DNA of 59,213 nt, taken from NCBI RefSeq assembly GCF_002196855.1, contig NZ_NIPW01000040.1:1-59213 (forward strand), written 5' to 3'. The notes below the pieces were generated by a model that saw only the letters and a list, made by a program, of their open reading frames with translations, had not been told where the DNA came from and did no database searches. Position 1 is the stretch's first letter. Each line of letters starts with the position of its first letter. Made by a program: the position numbers and the translations under genes. Origin of the DNA: Haematobacter genomosp. 1 (lineage in GTDB: Bacteria > Pseudomonadota > Alphaproteobacteria > Rhodobacterales > Rhodobacteraceae). Below are positions 50,901-59,213 of the stretch, piece by piece.

Positions 50901-51653
50901 ATGATCCGTTCCCGCTTCCCTGCCTGCGCCATGCTGGCCGCGGCTGTCTTGACCGGTTCCCTTTCCACCAGTCCCCTTTCCGCCGAGACCCTGCGTGGAA
51001 CCGTCACCTATCGGGAGCGTATGGCCCTGCCGCCCGGAGCCGAAGTGGAGGTGAAGCTCGTCGATGTCTCCCGCGCCGATGCGCCGGCGACGGTTCTTGG
51101 CGAAACCACGCTGCAGTCCGACCATGCCGCGCCGTTTCCCTTCGCTCTGGATTATGACGCGGCCGCCATCGTGCCGAACCACAGCTATGCGTTGCAGGCC
51201 CGCATCACGGCAGGGGGGCAGCTGCTTTTCATCACCACAGCCCATCATCCGGCCTTCGAGCACCCGGAAGGGCAGGCCGAAATCGTGGTGGAACGCGTCG
51301 CCACCCCCGCCGCAAGCCCCGCGGGCCTCTGGCGGCTCGAAAGCCTCATGGGTCAGCCGGCGGAGGCGGGCGTCCAGTCGGTGATCGAGATTGCAGCAGA
51401 TGGCACGTTGTCCGGCTCTGGCGGCTGTAACATGATCACCGGCAAGGCGAGGATAGAGGGGGAGCGGATCGATTTCGGCCGCGTCGCCAGCACGATGATG
51501 GCCTGTCCGCCCATCGCGATGGGGCAGGAAATGGCGCTTTTCCAGGCGCTCGAAGCGGCGCGGCGCTGGCAGATAGATCCCACCGGTCAGGCCCTTATCC
51601 TCTTTGATGAGGCTGGGGGTGGGCTTGCGGCGTTCCGCAGCACCGAAAGATGA
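50901..51653 (+). CDS. Exported YbaY-like plus META/HslJ domain protein
   Basis: 250 residues from ATG 50901, with GAGG 6 bases upstream; ATG 50886 is in frame. Signal peptide ending near SPLSAE. Residues about 28-130 resemble the YbaY-type beta domain (LRGTVTYRERMALPPGAEVEVKLVDVS). About 140-245 is a META/HslJ domain (LWRLESLMG, IEIAADGTLSGSGGCNMITGKARIEGERIDF, ASTMMACP). In this family the two domains are typically combined in periplasmic or outer-membrane stress proteins. The Cys in the leader is not in a lipobox. It is monocistronic. Confidence 0.85.
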   Translation: MIRSRFPACAMLAAAVLTGSLSTSPLSAETLRGTVTYRERMALPPGAEVEVKLVDVSRADAPATVLGETTLQSDHAAPFPFALDYDAAAIVPNHSYALQARITAGGQLLFITTAHHPAFEHPEGQAEIVVERVATPAASPAGLWRLESLMGQPAEAGVQSVIEIAADGTLSGSGGCNMITGKARIEGERIDFGRVASTMMACPPIAMGQEMALFQALEAARRWQIDPTGQALILFDEAGGGLAAFRSTER

Positions 51654-51753
51654 GCGGAACGCCAGAAATATCCCGGAAAGCCGCATCGGGCGGCGATGGC
51701 GGAAAAGCCCCCGTCGCGTGCCTGTTTGCCCGGGATCGGCACACAGGCGGCAA

Positions 51754-51782
51754 AGCAAAAGGGCACGCGAATGGCGTGCCCT
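51754..51782 (-). terminator. Rho-independent terminator of the small exported-protein gene
   Basis: On the minus strand AGGGCACGC-CATTC-GCGTGCCCT, followed by TTTGCTTTG. A 9-bp perfect stem, 28 bp past the stop at 51810. Confidence 0.75.
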
Positions 51783-51809
51783 GTGCGAGTGGTGCAGTGA
51801 TCCGGGGGA

Positions 51810-52079
51810 TCAGTCGTCAACGTAATCCGGTACGATCAGCGCGGTAGGGGTGTTGGCACCGCGGGTGACCATCGCATCATGGCTGAGGATCAGGTTGATC
51901 CGCTCATGGTCATTGTTGCGTTTCGCATTGTCGAGCTGGACCAGCTCGTTCAGGCTGAATTCCGTGGGGTTCACACCGAGTTGCTGGGCAAGCTGGGCTT
52001 TGCCGGGATTGACGCCCTGCGCCATGACGGGAGCGGCAAGACCCAGAAGAGCAACGGCGAGCATGGATTTGGCAAACAT
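51810..52079 (-). CDS. Small exported protein, unknown
   Basis: 89 residues from ATG 52079 (MFAKSMLAVALLGLAAPVMAQ), with AAGGA 8 bases upstream; ATG 52088 also in frame. A clear signal peptide with cleavage after VMA. The mature part is about 68 residues (GVNPGKAQLAQQLGVNPTEFSLNELVQLDNAKRNND style) and mostly helical, without Cys. I recall similar small secreted proteins in Rhodobacteraceae, but no function is known to me. It has its own terminator. Confidence 0.75.
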   Translation of the reverse strand: MFAKSMLAVALLGLAAPVMAQGVNPGKAQLAQQLGVNPTEFSLNELVQLDNAKRNNDHERINLILSHDAMVTRGANTPTALIVPDYVDD

Positions 52080-52370
52080 CTCTTTCATCCTTCGTTTGGA
52101 CCGTCTTGCAGTTTCACTCTTGCGGTCCACCGATCTTTCCATCGGCTACGGCACTGATATAGGCTCAAACATAAAAGTAGATAAGTACCGTAATCACACA
52201 TGATATGTGCACTAACGCACATACATTTTCCGATAGTCACGATTGACTTTGCCGCATCTCCCTTACTGTGATCACAGAAAGTATGGCTGGAAGAAAACGG
52301 AAATCCGTCAATGGTCCATGCCCGCGCCCTGACGGCGCCTGAAGGCCCCTACAGTGCCGATCCCGATATC
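52080..52370. other. Intergenic, AT-rich promoter region
   Basis: The 5' region of the small exported gene is AT-rich (52150-52300), with TGATATGTGCACTAACGCACATA giving a GTGC/GCAC dyad around 52207-52220. No gene is seen. Confidence 0.4.
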
Positions 52371-53102
52371 TCAGCGCTTCCGGGCGGCGACGAGCAGGAT
52401 CATCGGCCGCTCCCGCTCCACCGCAAGTTCCGGCATGGCGGTGACCTGTGCCCTGGTCGGGGCGAATTCGTCCAGCCGCAGCAGATCGAAACCGCCCGCG
52501 ATCAGCGTGTTGAGCGTCGTGGCGAGCTTACGGTGCTGCTTGACCACTCCGGGTGCGAACCAGTCGGTGCGCCGCTCCCCCTCATCGGCATAGCCGTTGA
52601 CGGGCCAGGTCGGGCGGCCGTCCTCATCCTCCGTCCAGCGGGGATGCGCCGCGGCCATGTAGACCGGATGTTCGATGGTGAAGACCAGGCTGCCCCCCGG
52701 CACCAGCGCCCGATGGATCATGTCGGCCAGCCGGGAGAAGTCGACGATGTAATGGAAGGTGAGCGCGCTGTAGACCAGATCGAAGGCACTCGCGGGCAGG
52801 GTGAGCCCTTCCAGATCAGCGATGCGGTACTCTATGGCCGGATCATCGGTCCTGGCCCGCGCCTGTGCAATCATGTTCTCCGACAGATCATACCCCAGAA
52901 CCGAGGCGGCGCCCCCGGCCCGGAACCAGCGGGAGGCCCAGCCGAAGCCACAGCCCAGATCAGCCACGCGCGCGCCCCTCACATCCGGCAGCAGGGCGCG
53001 GATGGCGTCCCATTCCGGCGCGCCTGCCAGCCCCAGAACCTGGCGCGGAAGCTGGCTGTAGCCGGCAAAGAAATCGGGGGTGTCGTAGATGTTCTGGGCC
53101 AT
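52371..53102 (-). CDS. Class I SAM-dependent methyltransferase
   Basis: 243 residues from ATG 53102 (MAQNIYDTPDFFAGYSQL), with GAGGG 5 bases upstream. Rossmann fold: motif I VADLGCGFGWASRWF, then LGYDLSENMI (acidic residue for ribose binding), YRIADLEGLTLP and FDLVYSALTFHYIVDF. It resembles small-molecule or biotin/ubiquinone-type methyltransferases; the substrate is unknown. Separated from the Nramp gene by a terminator. Confidence 0.88.
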   Translation of the reverse strand: MAQNIYDTPDFFAGYSQLPRQVLGLAGAPEWDAIRALLPDVRGARVADLGCGFGWASRWFRAGGAASVLGYDLSENMIAQARARTDDPAIEYRIADLEGLTLPASAFDLVYSALTFHYIVDFSRLADMIHRALVPGGSLVFTIEHPVYMAAAHPRWTEDEDGRPTWPVNGYADEGERRTDWFAPGVVKQHRKLATTLNTLIAGGFDLLRLDEFAPTRAQVTAMPELAVERERPMILLVAARKR

Positions 53103-53166
53103 GGTTTCCCTCATGCCGGGGGCCGACCATGCCCGACCTCTGCCTGAAAGGAGAAGCCCCAAATGA

Positions 53167-53194
53167 AAAAGCCCCGCGCGAAGGCGGGGCTTTT
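53167..53194. terminator. Rho-independent terminator
   Basis: AAAAGCCCCGC-GCGAAG-GCGGGGCTTTT, an 11-bp stem, bidirectional. It lies 18 bp after the Nramp stop (53212, minus strand) and upstream of the methyltransferase start. Confidence 0.85.
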
Positions 53195-53211
53195 CCGGTT
53201 TTCAGGGCAGC

Positions 53212-54468
53212 TCAGAACACCCGCATGATCGCGCCGCGGAGCTGATCCACCGCGAGAGCGGCGAAGGCCAGCGTGCAGAGCAGCAGCATGATGTTGATGA
53301 ACAGCCCGTTGCGCCATTGCTTCGGCACGCGGTCGGTATTCAGGATCCACAGCAGCGTCACCGACATGAAGGGCATGAACAGCGCGCCGAGCACCCCATA
53401 GGCCAGGATCAGATAGACCGGCTGGCCCAGGAACAGCATCACCATGGGCGGGATCGTCAGCCAGACGATGTAGAACTTGTAATACCGTCCGCCCGCGAGC
53501 CGGTCGGGGTCGTTATGCGGCTTGCCCTGCACATGGCCGAGGAAGTCCGCGAACATCAGGCTCACCCCGTTCCACACGCCGACGAGAGAGGACATGGCCG
53601 CCGACCAGAAGCCGATCAGGAACAGCTTGCTCATCCAGGTGCCATAGCGTTCGCCCAGCACGGTGGCGAGGTCCACCATCCCCTGATCGCCACCACCGAT
53701 GGCGATATTGGCCGAGTAAAGCAGCTCCGCGCCCACGATCAGCGTCGCCACGACGAAGATGCCGGTCACCAGATAGGCGACGCCGTTGTCGATCTGCATG
53801 ACCTTCATGTAGCGCGGCGTGCCCCAGCCCTTTTCCCGCAACCAGTAGCCATAGGCGGCAAGCGTGATCGTGCCGCCCACGCCGCCCGCGACGGAGAGCA
53901 CGTTGATCATCGCGCCTTCGGGGATATGAGGGACGAGCCCCCGCACGATCTCTCCGAGGTTCGGTACGGTAAAGGCGGCGGCGGCGACCATCGAGATGAA
54001 CATCAGGATGACCATCACGGTCAGCACCTTCTCGAACAGGTCGTATTTGCCCGACCAGACGAGCGCCATGCCCAGCAGCCCCGAGATGATGCCCCAGACG
54101 GCGACGCTGAAGAAGGGGAACAGCGAATAGAGCGCAAGTCCCGTGCCCGCCATGGCGGCCGCGCCATAGACGAAGCCCCAGATGACGATATAGGGACCGA
54201 AATACCAGCTGGTCCATTTGCCAAGGCTCGACCAGCCTTCGAAGATCGTGTTGCCCGTGGCGAGGGTATAGCGACCAGCGCCCTCCACCAGGATCACCTT
54301 CATGATGCAGCCTGCGATCACCGACCACAGCAGGGCATAGCCGTATTTGCTGCCTGCGACAGTGGTGGCGATAAGGTCGGCCGCCCCGACGCCGGTCGCG
54401 GCCACGACGAGCCCAGGCCCGACGATGCTCCACTTCGGCTCGGCGGCCTGTTGGGATTGCTGGGTCAT
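53212..54468 (-). CDS. Nramp-family transporter, atypical metal site
   Basis: 418 residues from ATG 54468 (MTQQSQQAAEPKWS), with GGGAG upstream. About 11 transmembrane helices in the Nramp/APC arrangement. Helix 1 reads GPGLVVAATGVGAADLIATTV, where canonical Nramp has DPGN; helix 6 reads VAGGVGGTITLAAYGYW, where MPHN is expected. The Asp, Asn and Met metal ligands are thus absent. It belongs to the divergent Nramp-related branch, and Mn(II) or Fe(II) transport should not be assumed; Mg(II) or another substrate is possible. Confidence 0.85.
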   Translation of the reverse strand: MTQQSQQAAEPKWSIVGPGLVVAATGVGAADLIATTVAGSKYGYALLWSVIAGCIMKVILVEGAGRYTLATGNTIFEGWSSLGKWTSWYFGPYIVIWGFVYGAAAMAGTGLALYSLFPFFSVAVWGIISGLLGMALVWSGKYDLFEKVLTVMVILMFISMVAAAAFTVPNLGEIVRGLVPHIPEGAMINVLSVAGGVGGTITLAAYGYWLREKGWGTPRYMKVMQIDNGVAYLVTGIFVVATLIVGAELLYSANIAIGGGDQGMVDLATVLGERYGTWMSKLFLIGFWSAAMSSLVGVWNGVSLMFADFLGHVQGKPHNDPDRLAGGRYYKFYIVWLTIPPMVMLFLGQPVYLILAYGVLGALFMPFMSVTLLWILNTDRVPKQWRNGLFINIMLLLCTLAFAALAVDQLRGAIMRVF

Positions 54469-54882
54469 CCTCACTCCCTTGTTACAATGAGGCCCCCATA
54501 ATCGGCGCACCTGCCCTAGGCAACCGATGCGCCCGCCAAAGGGCCTTCGGCACATAACGAAGGGAGTGTCATGTGTCGCTTTGTCACACAAGGTAAGATA
54601 TTTGTCTTCTTCCTGTGCCTCTTTGGCGGGCGGTGCGCGCTAAATGGGCACGAAGGCGACCAAATCCGGGCCAAGTGTCCAGGGTGTTCGGGGTCAGGTG
54701 TTTAGGCCGGATGCTCCGGGCCGGGTGTCCAGCGCCGATTGCTCCGGGCCTGAGTACTGCGGGCCTGTCGCAGACGGGCCACCCCGGCAACCACATCACA
54801 GCAATCAGGCGCCGCGCCCCATCGCCGCAGACGCAAAAGACGCGGGAACCCGGCAGGGGGTGCGGAGATTGAGGAACAGAAG
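54469..54882. other. 414-bp divergent intergenic region
   Basis: The part next to the Nramp gene should hold its promoter. From 54660 to 54790 there are degenerate repeats around GGGCCxxGTGTCCAG and CTCCGGGCC. No gene is seen. Confidence 0.4.
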
Positions 54883-55107
54883 ATGATCGAGAGGACTGGA
54901 ATGCCACAGCCGAAGATTACCGTCAGTACCCGCTGGAACGATGCCGCCGGAGTCTGGACGGCCACCTCCGGCGATATCGCCGGTCTCAGGCTCTCCGCCC
55001 ATAGTTTCGGCGAGTTGCAGGAGCGGCTGCCGGGAGTTCTGAGAAGCCTTCTCGCCCGGTCACGGCCGGCAGCAGGTCTCCAGAAGGGGGAACAGGGCAG
55101 GGCCTGA
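54883..55107 (+). CDS. DUF1902 / HicB-like small protein
   Basis: 74 residues; GAGGAA lies 7-8 bases before ATG 54883 (ATG 54901 is the alternative). PKITVSTRWNDAAGVWTATS, then DIAGLRLSAHSFGELQERLPGVL, follows the DUF1902/HicB-like pattern (a beta-beta-alpha partial RNase H fold, W-x-A-x-S, GL). HicB-like solo proteins are often orphan antitoxins. No HicA toxin (a small basic dsRBD with a His) is visible beside it. Confidence 0.6.
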   Translation: MIERTGMPQPKITVSTRWNDAAGVWTATSGDIAGLRLSAHSFGELQERLPGVLRSLLARSRPAAGLQKGEQGRA

Positions 55108-56006
55108 ATGGCCTCAGAAGGGGAGGGCGGCAGGGAAATCCGCGTTGGAATCCCGTCCTGTTGCGGATCCTGCGGGTCATGATGCTTCCCTGACCTGTAG
55201 TCTGGCTCTCTGCCTTTCACGGCCCTTTGCCAGCAAGGCTGCCCTATATGATGAGCATGCAAGGCTGTCGCGGGAGCGGGTCGATCCCCGTCATCGCCAT
55301 CATTTCTACCATTTCCACCGAAACTTATTCACCGAGACGCCAAGGGCCTGCTCCTCCAGCAGCATGAGGCCCGGTCGTCCGCCGGAGGCCATGCGGATAG
55401 CGAGCTGCCGCGCGGCCCCTTTGCCACAGCCCCTGCGCTGGCTGCCCAAGGTCGCCTTCCTGCACCGGCGGGGCTTCGGTCAGGTCGACGTCACCTGCCA
55501 GAAGGGCTGCGACGCGTGGCCCGGCGCCGCTGATCGGGCGGAGCGTGATCGCCCCATTCCGGCCTGTCGCCTGAAATGCCAGCCTTTCCGTGGGTCGGAC
55601 TTTCAGAAGGCGCCGGCATGGGCCCTTCTGTCCTGGCGCAGCGGTTCCACATGCCGCAATGCATTGGCAATGGGGCCGCCGCCGCTGCCGGGGGGGGTGG
55701 AGGCGCTCTGCCGAAGTCGCGGTCGTGCCATTGCCAGGGGCGGTGTTTCAGGACGCCGCCACGGCGCTGAGCGAACCAGGGGCGCTGGCGACGACGCCAT
55801 GTTCATCGGAAGCGGGCTGAAGGTGTGGATCGGCTCAGCAAACGGCGGGTGGGCTGGCGCCGAAGGGGAAGGGTGGGGTCGTCCCCTGTCCCTTGGCCCC
55901 TGTCTCTTGGCCCCGCAACAGGAGCAGGGCGGCGACCTCTACGGGGATTTTCCGACCCATGCAGGAAGGAGCCGCTCCCCGGACAGGGGTGACCCGGATT
56001 GCCAAA
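55108..56006. other. About 900 bp without a recognisable gene
   Basis: Long open frames occur on the plus strand because of the high GC content but lack any family pattern or RBS. Some stretches might be decayed transposase DNA, but I could not confirm it. Confidence 0.4.
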
Positions 56007-56035
56007 TTGCGGGAGGCTCGTGGTGCCTCCCGCAA
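56007..56035 (-). terminator. Hairpin terminator downstream of the DUF937 gene
   Basis: TTGCGGGAGGC and GCCTCCCGCAA form a perfect 11-bp stem with a 7-base loop, 15 bp past the stop at 56050. On the minus strand ATTTGG follows, so the T tract is short. Confidence 0.7.
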
Positions 56036-56049
56036 GATCAGTCGACCTG

Positions 56050-57288
56050 TTACTCGACCAGCCCGCGCAGGCGGCTCATCACATCGGTGAGCACCGGGCG
56101 GATCACCTCGGCGATCTCGCTATTGCCGAAGAGCCGTTCCTGTGTGGATTGCAGGGCAGGCAGGGCACTGTTGATGACCCCGTTGATCGCAGTCCTCGCG
56201 GTATCTGGCAGGGCGCTCACCATCGAGGCAACGGAACCGAGACTGTCGCTCACCCCTTGCAGGGCGGGAAGCGCCGCTTCGGCACTGGCGCGGTCCGTCA
56301 CGGTGTCAAGCGTGCTGCGCAGCCGGTCGATAGCCCCTGTGATCACATCCGTCGGCCCGCCGGACGGAGCCGGGGTGGTGGTCGGTGCCGGGGTTGGTGC
56401 GGGAGTTGTTGGTTCGGGGGCCGTTGAGGTCGCGGGCGGCGTAGATGTCGGCGCCGGGGCTGCCGCAGGCGGGGGAGCGGGCGGAGCCGGGGGCGGCGAG
56501 CGGAAGGCGCCGAGGGCCCATGCGGCCAGCAGGGCCAGTACCACGACCCCCAGTATCAGCGGCAGTTTCGAAGGGCTTTTCTGGGCCGGCGGTGTCTCTT
56601 TCTTGGGAGTGGCCGCGGGTTTCGCTGTGGCGGCAGGCGGTGTTTCCACGGCCGTCTTGGCGGCTGCGGCCTTGGCCGTCACGGATTCCACGCCGCTCGC
56701 CGCGGCAGTCGAAGCCGTGGTCGCCGCAGAGGCGGCAGCCCCGCCCAGCCCGCCGAGCAACCCGCCCGCCGCGCCGAGGCTCTGGGCCAGGCCGGAAGGC
56801 AGGGCCTTGGCGATCTCATCCTTTCCGGCGATGAGCTGATCGAGGATACCCGCGGGCGTAGCCCCCGGCGCCGCCACGGCCTTGCCGAGCGAGCCGAGCA
56901 GGAGGCTGCCCACCGCCCCCATCAGCGGGGCCGACTTCTCCTGCGAAAGACCGGCGTAATCCCCTACCTTGGAGGACAGCGTCTTGAGCGTCCCCTCCCC
57001 GAAGAGGGAGGAAAGTATCCCCCCCACGCCGGTCACGCCCGCCCCGGTGGCGGTCAGGTCGTCAGCCAGCGGATCCCCCTCCTGCTTGCCGAGCCCGGTA
57101 AGCGCAGAAACAAGCGCCTTGCTGCCCTGCGGATTGGTGGCTGCGCTGACGAGACCCGCCAGCAAGGCAGGGGCTGCCGCCGTGATCGCCTGCCGCGCCT
57201 TGGCAGGATCGACCCCGATCAACCCGGCGATGCGGTCCACGACAGGACCGGACAATACCGTGGTTAAAAGCGTCTGAACGAGTGACAT
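56050..57288 (-). CDS. DUF937 protein with TM helix and Pro/Thr-rich linker
   Basis: 412 residues from ATG 57288 ([20 protein letters not shown]), with GGGAGG 4 bases upstream. Residues about 1-160 are a DUF937 (YidB-like) helical domain ([25 protein letters not shown]). It is followed by an Ala/Pro-rich segment, one transmembrane helix ([21 protein letters not shown]), then a Pro/Thr/Ala linker of about 45 residues and a C-terminal helical domain ([17 protein letters not shown] to MSRLRGLVE). It probably has an N-in topology with the C-domain in the periplasm. The role of DUF937 proteins is not established. Confidence 0.8.
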   Translation of the reverse strand: MSLVQTLLTTVLSGPVVDRIAGLIGVDPAKARQAITAAAPALLAGLVSAATNPQGSKALVSALTGLGKQEGDPLADDLTATGAGVTGVGGILSSLFGEGTLKTLSSKVGDYAGLSQEKSAPLMGAVGSLLLGSLGKAVAAPGATPAGILDQLIAGKDEIAKALPSGLAQSLGAAGGLLGGLGGAAASAATTASTAAASGVESVTAKAAAAKTAVETPPAATAKPAATPKKETPPAQKSPSKLPLILGVVVLALLAAWALGAFRSPPPAPPAPPPAAAPAPTSTPPATSTAPEPTTPAPTPAPTTTPAPSGGPTDVITGAIDRLRSTLDTVTDRASAEAALPALQGVSDSLGSVASMVSALPDTARTAINGVINSALPALQSTQERLFGNSEIAEVIRPVLTDVMSRLRGLVE

Positions 57289-57561
57289 GGAACCTCCCTC
57301 TGGAAAGCCGTTCCTGCAGGGGTCCTTTCCGTATCCGTCCCGGCACGGAATGCCCCGAACTTGTAGACATATCGCAATGGGTGCAAAAGCCACCCCTAAA
57401 AACGGCGAAAAAGCGGGAAATGGCCATCCTTCCCTTTGGGGGAACGATGGGCTGTCAGTAAAGATCGGCCGGAGGGGGTGGCTGGACAGCCGCAGGACGG
57501 GCAGGAAGCTTGCGTCCAGCGCCGAACGGGTGCAGGCGGGAAAGGAAATCCCGGAGGTGTC

Positions 57562-59160
57562 ATGCCCTACAAGAGGCCCCCCGCCACGCACCCGCTTCAG
57601 GAACCGGCCGAAGCCGGACCCGCTTCCACCGCAAATGCCGGAGGCGGGGAAAGCGGCACCTCTCCCCCCTCTGCCATGTTCCGGGCGGATGGGGAGCCGG
57701 ATGTGGAGCCGGATGCGCGGCAGGAGCCTGAGCAGGATCTGGGGCAGGATCTGCGGTCGGGCCCTGCGGGAAGGCCGGAGGAGGGCGGTGCTCCCTCCCG
57801 CCCGGTCCGGGCGCGGCTGCGCCGGGGGGCTCTCCGCCGGTCGCAGGCGCTGCTCGTTTCCCCGGCCCGCTGGCGGGCAAGGCTCGTCTTCTGGATCGGC
57901 GCGCTTGTCACGGGGCTGGTCAGCGTGGCCTTTGCCCATGCCGCCGATACCGCGCAACATCTGTTCGGCAGGATGATCTCCGGCCCGCCGTGGCGGCTCT
58001 GGGCCACGATCCTGCTGACCCCTGCGGGGTTCATCGCCTGCGCCCTCATCGCCTGGCGCTATTTCCCCGGCTCGCAGGGCAGCGGCATCCCACAGACCAT
58101 CGCGGCGCGAGAGCTGAAAGGGCGGGGGCGGCTCATCTATCTCTCGATCCGAACGGCGGTGGGGAAAATCCTGCTGACCGTGGCCGGCCTGCTTTGCGGC
58201 GCCTCCATCGGGAGGGAGGGGCCGACGGTGCAGATCGGCGCGGCGATCATGCTGCTTTCCGCCCGGCTCGGTGGCATGACTCAGGCGCGGGGGCTGATCC
58301 TGGCCGGATCGGCGGCGGGGATCGCCGCGGCCTTCAACACCCCCCTTGCCGGGATCGTCTTCGCCATCGAGGAAATGGGGCGGAGCTATCATGCCCGCAC
58401 GAATGGCCTTGTGCTGTCCACCGTCGTGATCGCCGGCCTGGCCTCCCTGGCGATAGAGGGGCATTACACTTATTTCGGGGCCTCGCAGGGCACGCTGGCG
58501 CTGGCGGAGGGATTGCCGCTGATCCTTGCCACGGGCGTGGCGGGCGGCGTTCTGGGGGCCGGGTTCTCTGCCGGAGCACTCTGGCTCACGCGGCGGATCC
58601 GGCGCTGGAATCCCGGATCACCTGCGCGGCGGATCGTGGCGGTCGCAGGGATCGCCGGGCTGGTCGTGGCGGTGGCGGGCATCGCCACGCACGGGGCGGC
58701 CTTCGGCACAAGCTATGACCACGCCCGCGCAGCGATCGGGGGCGAGACGCTGGGACCCGAGTTTTTTCTGGCAAAGTTCGCAGCCACGCTGGCCTCCACC
58801 GTCTCGGGGATTCCCGGCGGCCTCTTCGCGCCCTCCCTTTCCGTTGGCGCAGGGCTGGGCAGCGTGATCGGGGCCTTGATCGGCACGCCGGGCGGCATGG
58901 CGGCGGTGCTTGGCATGGCGGGCTATTTCGCCGGAGTGGTTCAGGCGCCGATGACCGCCTTCGTCATCGTCTTCGAGATGACCGGCAATCATGACGACAT
59001 CCTGCCCGTCATGGCCACGGCGCTCATCGGCTACGGGGTGGCCCGGATCCTGACGCCGGAGCCGCTCTATCACGGCCTCGCCCGCCTGTGGCTCGCCGAT
59101 GCGCTCCGCCTGATGCGCAGCAGAGAGCAGGACAATAGGCCCCCCTCTGAGCGCGGGTGA
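57562..59160 (+). CDS. clcA: ClC-family chloride/proton antiporter
   Basis: 532 residues from ATG 57562, with GGAGGTG 3 bases before the ATG. A cytosolic N-terminal tail of about 90 residues is low-complexity and acidic (EPDVEPDARQEPEQDLGQDL). ClC motifs: GSQGSGIPQ, GREGPTVQIG (with the gating Glu), IEEMGR and GGLFAPSLSVGAGLGS. About 12 intramembrane helices. Proton coupling cannot be judged without locating the internal proton Glu. No regulatory CBS domains follow. Confidence 0.92.
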   Translation: MPYKRPPATHPLQEPAEAGPASTANAGGGESGTSPPSAMFRADGEPDVEPDARQEPEQDLGQDLRSGPAGRPEEGGAPSRPVRARLRRGALRRSQALLVSPARWRARLVFWIGALVTGLVSVAFAHAADTAQHLFGRMISGPPWRLWATILLTPAGFIACALIAWRYFPGSQGSGIPQTIAARELKGRGRLIYLSIRTAVGKILLTVAGLLCGASIGREGPTVQIGAAIMLLSARLGGMTQARGLILAGSAAGIAAAFNTPLAGIVFAIEEMGRSYHARTNGLVLSTVVIAGLASLAIEGHYTYFGASQGTLALAEGLPLILATGVAGGVLGAGFSAGALWLTRRIRRWNPGSPARRIVAVAGIAGLVVAVAGIATHGAAFGTSYDHARAAIGGETLGPEFFLAKFAATLASTVSGIPGGLFAPSLSVGAGLGSVIGALIGTPGGMAAVLGMAGYFAGVVQAPMTAFVIVFEMTGNHDDILPVMATALIGYGVARILTPEPLYHGLARLWLADALRLMRSREQDNRPPSERG

Positions 59161-59213
59161 TCAGAGGGCCTGTCTCACCAGAAAGTATCTATGGGCACCT
59201 CGAAAAATTGCCC
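59161..59213. other. Right edge, no gene seen
   Basis: The last 21 bases carry a 5-bp inverted repeat (GGGCA...TGCCC) with an A-rich centre. It may be the end of an insertion sequence cut by the window or contig edge. Confidence 0.25.

Noticed and set aside
50703-51758. Minus-strand frame (about 351 codons) opposite the YbaY/META gene
   Set aside because: Shadow frame; the plus-strand gene has a signal peptide and two recognised domains.
55145-56839. Long plus-strand frame over the 55-56.8 kb gap and the DUF937 gene
   Set aside because: The part over the DUF937 gene is a shadow, and the first part has no recognisable domain or RBS.
57289-58464. N-terminal extension of the DUF937 gene on the minus strand
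   Set aside because: It would overlap the ClC gene antisense; a strong GGGAGG at ATG 57288 and a family-like N-terminus set the start there.
1-59213. tRNA, rRNA, riboswitch or restriction-modification genes
   Set aside because: I looked for conserved rRNA stretches, tRNA-like CCA cloverleafs and DNA methyltransferase motifs and saw none; the methyltransferase at 52371 has small-molecule-type features rather than DPPY-type DNA motifs.

Overview
The window is GC-rich alphaproteobacterial DNA, most likely Rhodobacterales (Paracoccus/Rhodobacter/roseobacter-like), and it belongs to an extrachromosomal replicon. The evidence is a replication initiator of the RepA (RPA) plasmid type (31788-32876), a divergent ParA/ParB partition operon (31229-28346), and seven perfect copies of the palindrome GTTTCGCGCGCGAAAC, which I read as the plasmid centromere (parS). 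The VPLPA-CTERM sorting tails on two secreted proteins are also typical of Rhodobacterales. No rRNA, tRNA or CRISPR array was seen. The organism assignment is inferred from family composition, not from a search.

Layout. 1-14 kb: secreted polysaccharide-related proteins in two paralogous families (beta-helix plus LamG at 1-2073 and 8285-10498; SGNH/sialate-esterase-like at 2170-4659 and 11111-13612), around a GDP-mannose gene (manC) and a hexapeptide acyltransferase. 14.2-18.6 kb (+): an acyl-modification cassette of acyltransferase, acyl carrier protein, AMP ligase and ketoreductase, then a VanZ-like protein. 23.1-18.5 kb (-): a tightly overlapping operon of glycosyltransferase, NDP-sugar epimerase/dehydratase, DegT sugar aminotransferase and FAD/NAD oxidoreductase. 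24-28 kb: two acyltransferase-3 membrane proteins (one frameshifted) and a large secreted protein of unknown function. 28-33 kb: replication and partition. 33-46 kb: polysaccharide assembly, with an Alg14/Alg13 glycosyltransferase pair, two GT2 enzymes, a Wzx-type flippase, UDP-glucose dehydrogenase, UDP-glucuronate epimerase, a GT14-like enzyme broken at a G8 tract, a MurA-MurB pair and a further membrane acyltransferase. 46-50 kb: a second VPLPA-CTERM protein, a third divergent SGNH paralog and a decayed IS3-family element. 50.9-59.2 kb: non-EPS genes (YbaY/META protein, methyltransferase, Nramp-like transporter, DUF1902, DUF937, ClC antiporter).

How it fits together. The window encodes much of a capsular or exopolysaccharide pathway: precursors (GDP-Man, UDP-GlcA, UDP-GalA, an amino sugar and possibly UDP-MurNAc), glycosyltransferases, a flippase, O- and N-acyl decoration, and secreted enzymes that could bind, trim or deacylate the product. 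No priming transferase, Wzy polymerase, Wza/Wzc export proteins or exosortase was found, so those must lie elsewhere. The arrangement recalls the RepA-type biofilm plasmids known in roseobacters, but the gene content here differs.

The most unusual signals are: a MurA-MurB operon inside an EPS locus; a CTGCA-N-TGCAG dyad repeated upstream of several EPS genes; a parS variant that keeps the chromosomal half-sites but widens the spacer; minisatellites inside and between genes, including an 11-copy 15-bp repeat in the AMP ligase; and two frameshifted surface-modification genes. Start codons were often moved inward from the longest frame because of a good ribosome binding site or family alignment, and each such choice is stated.
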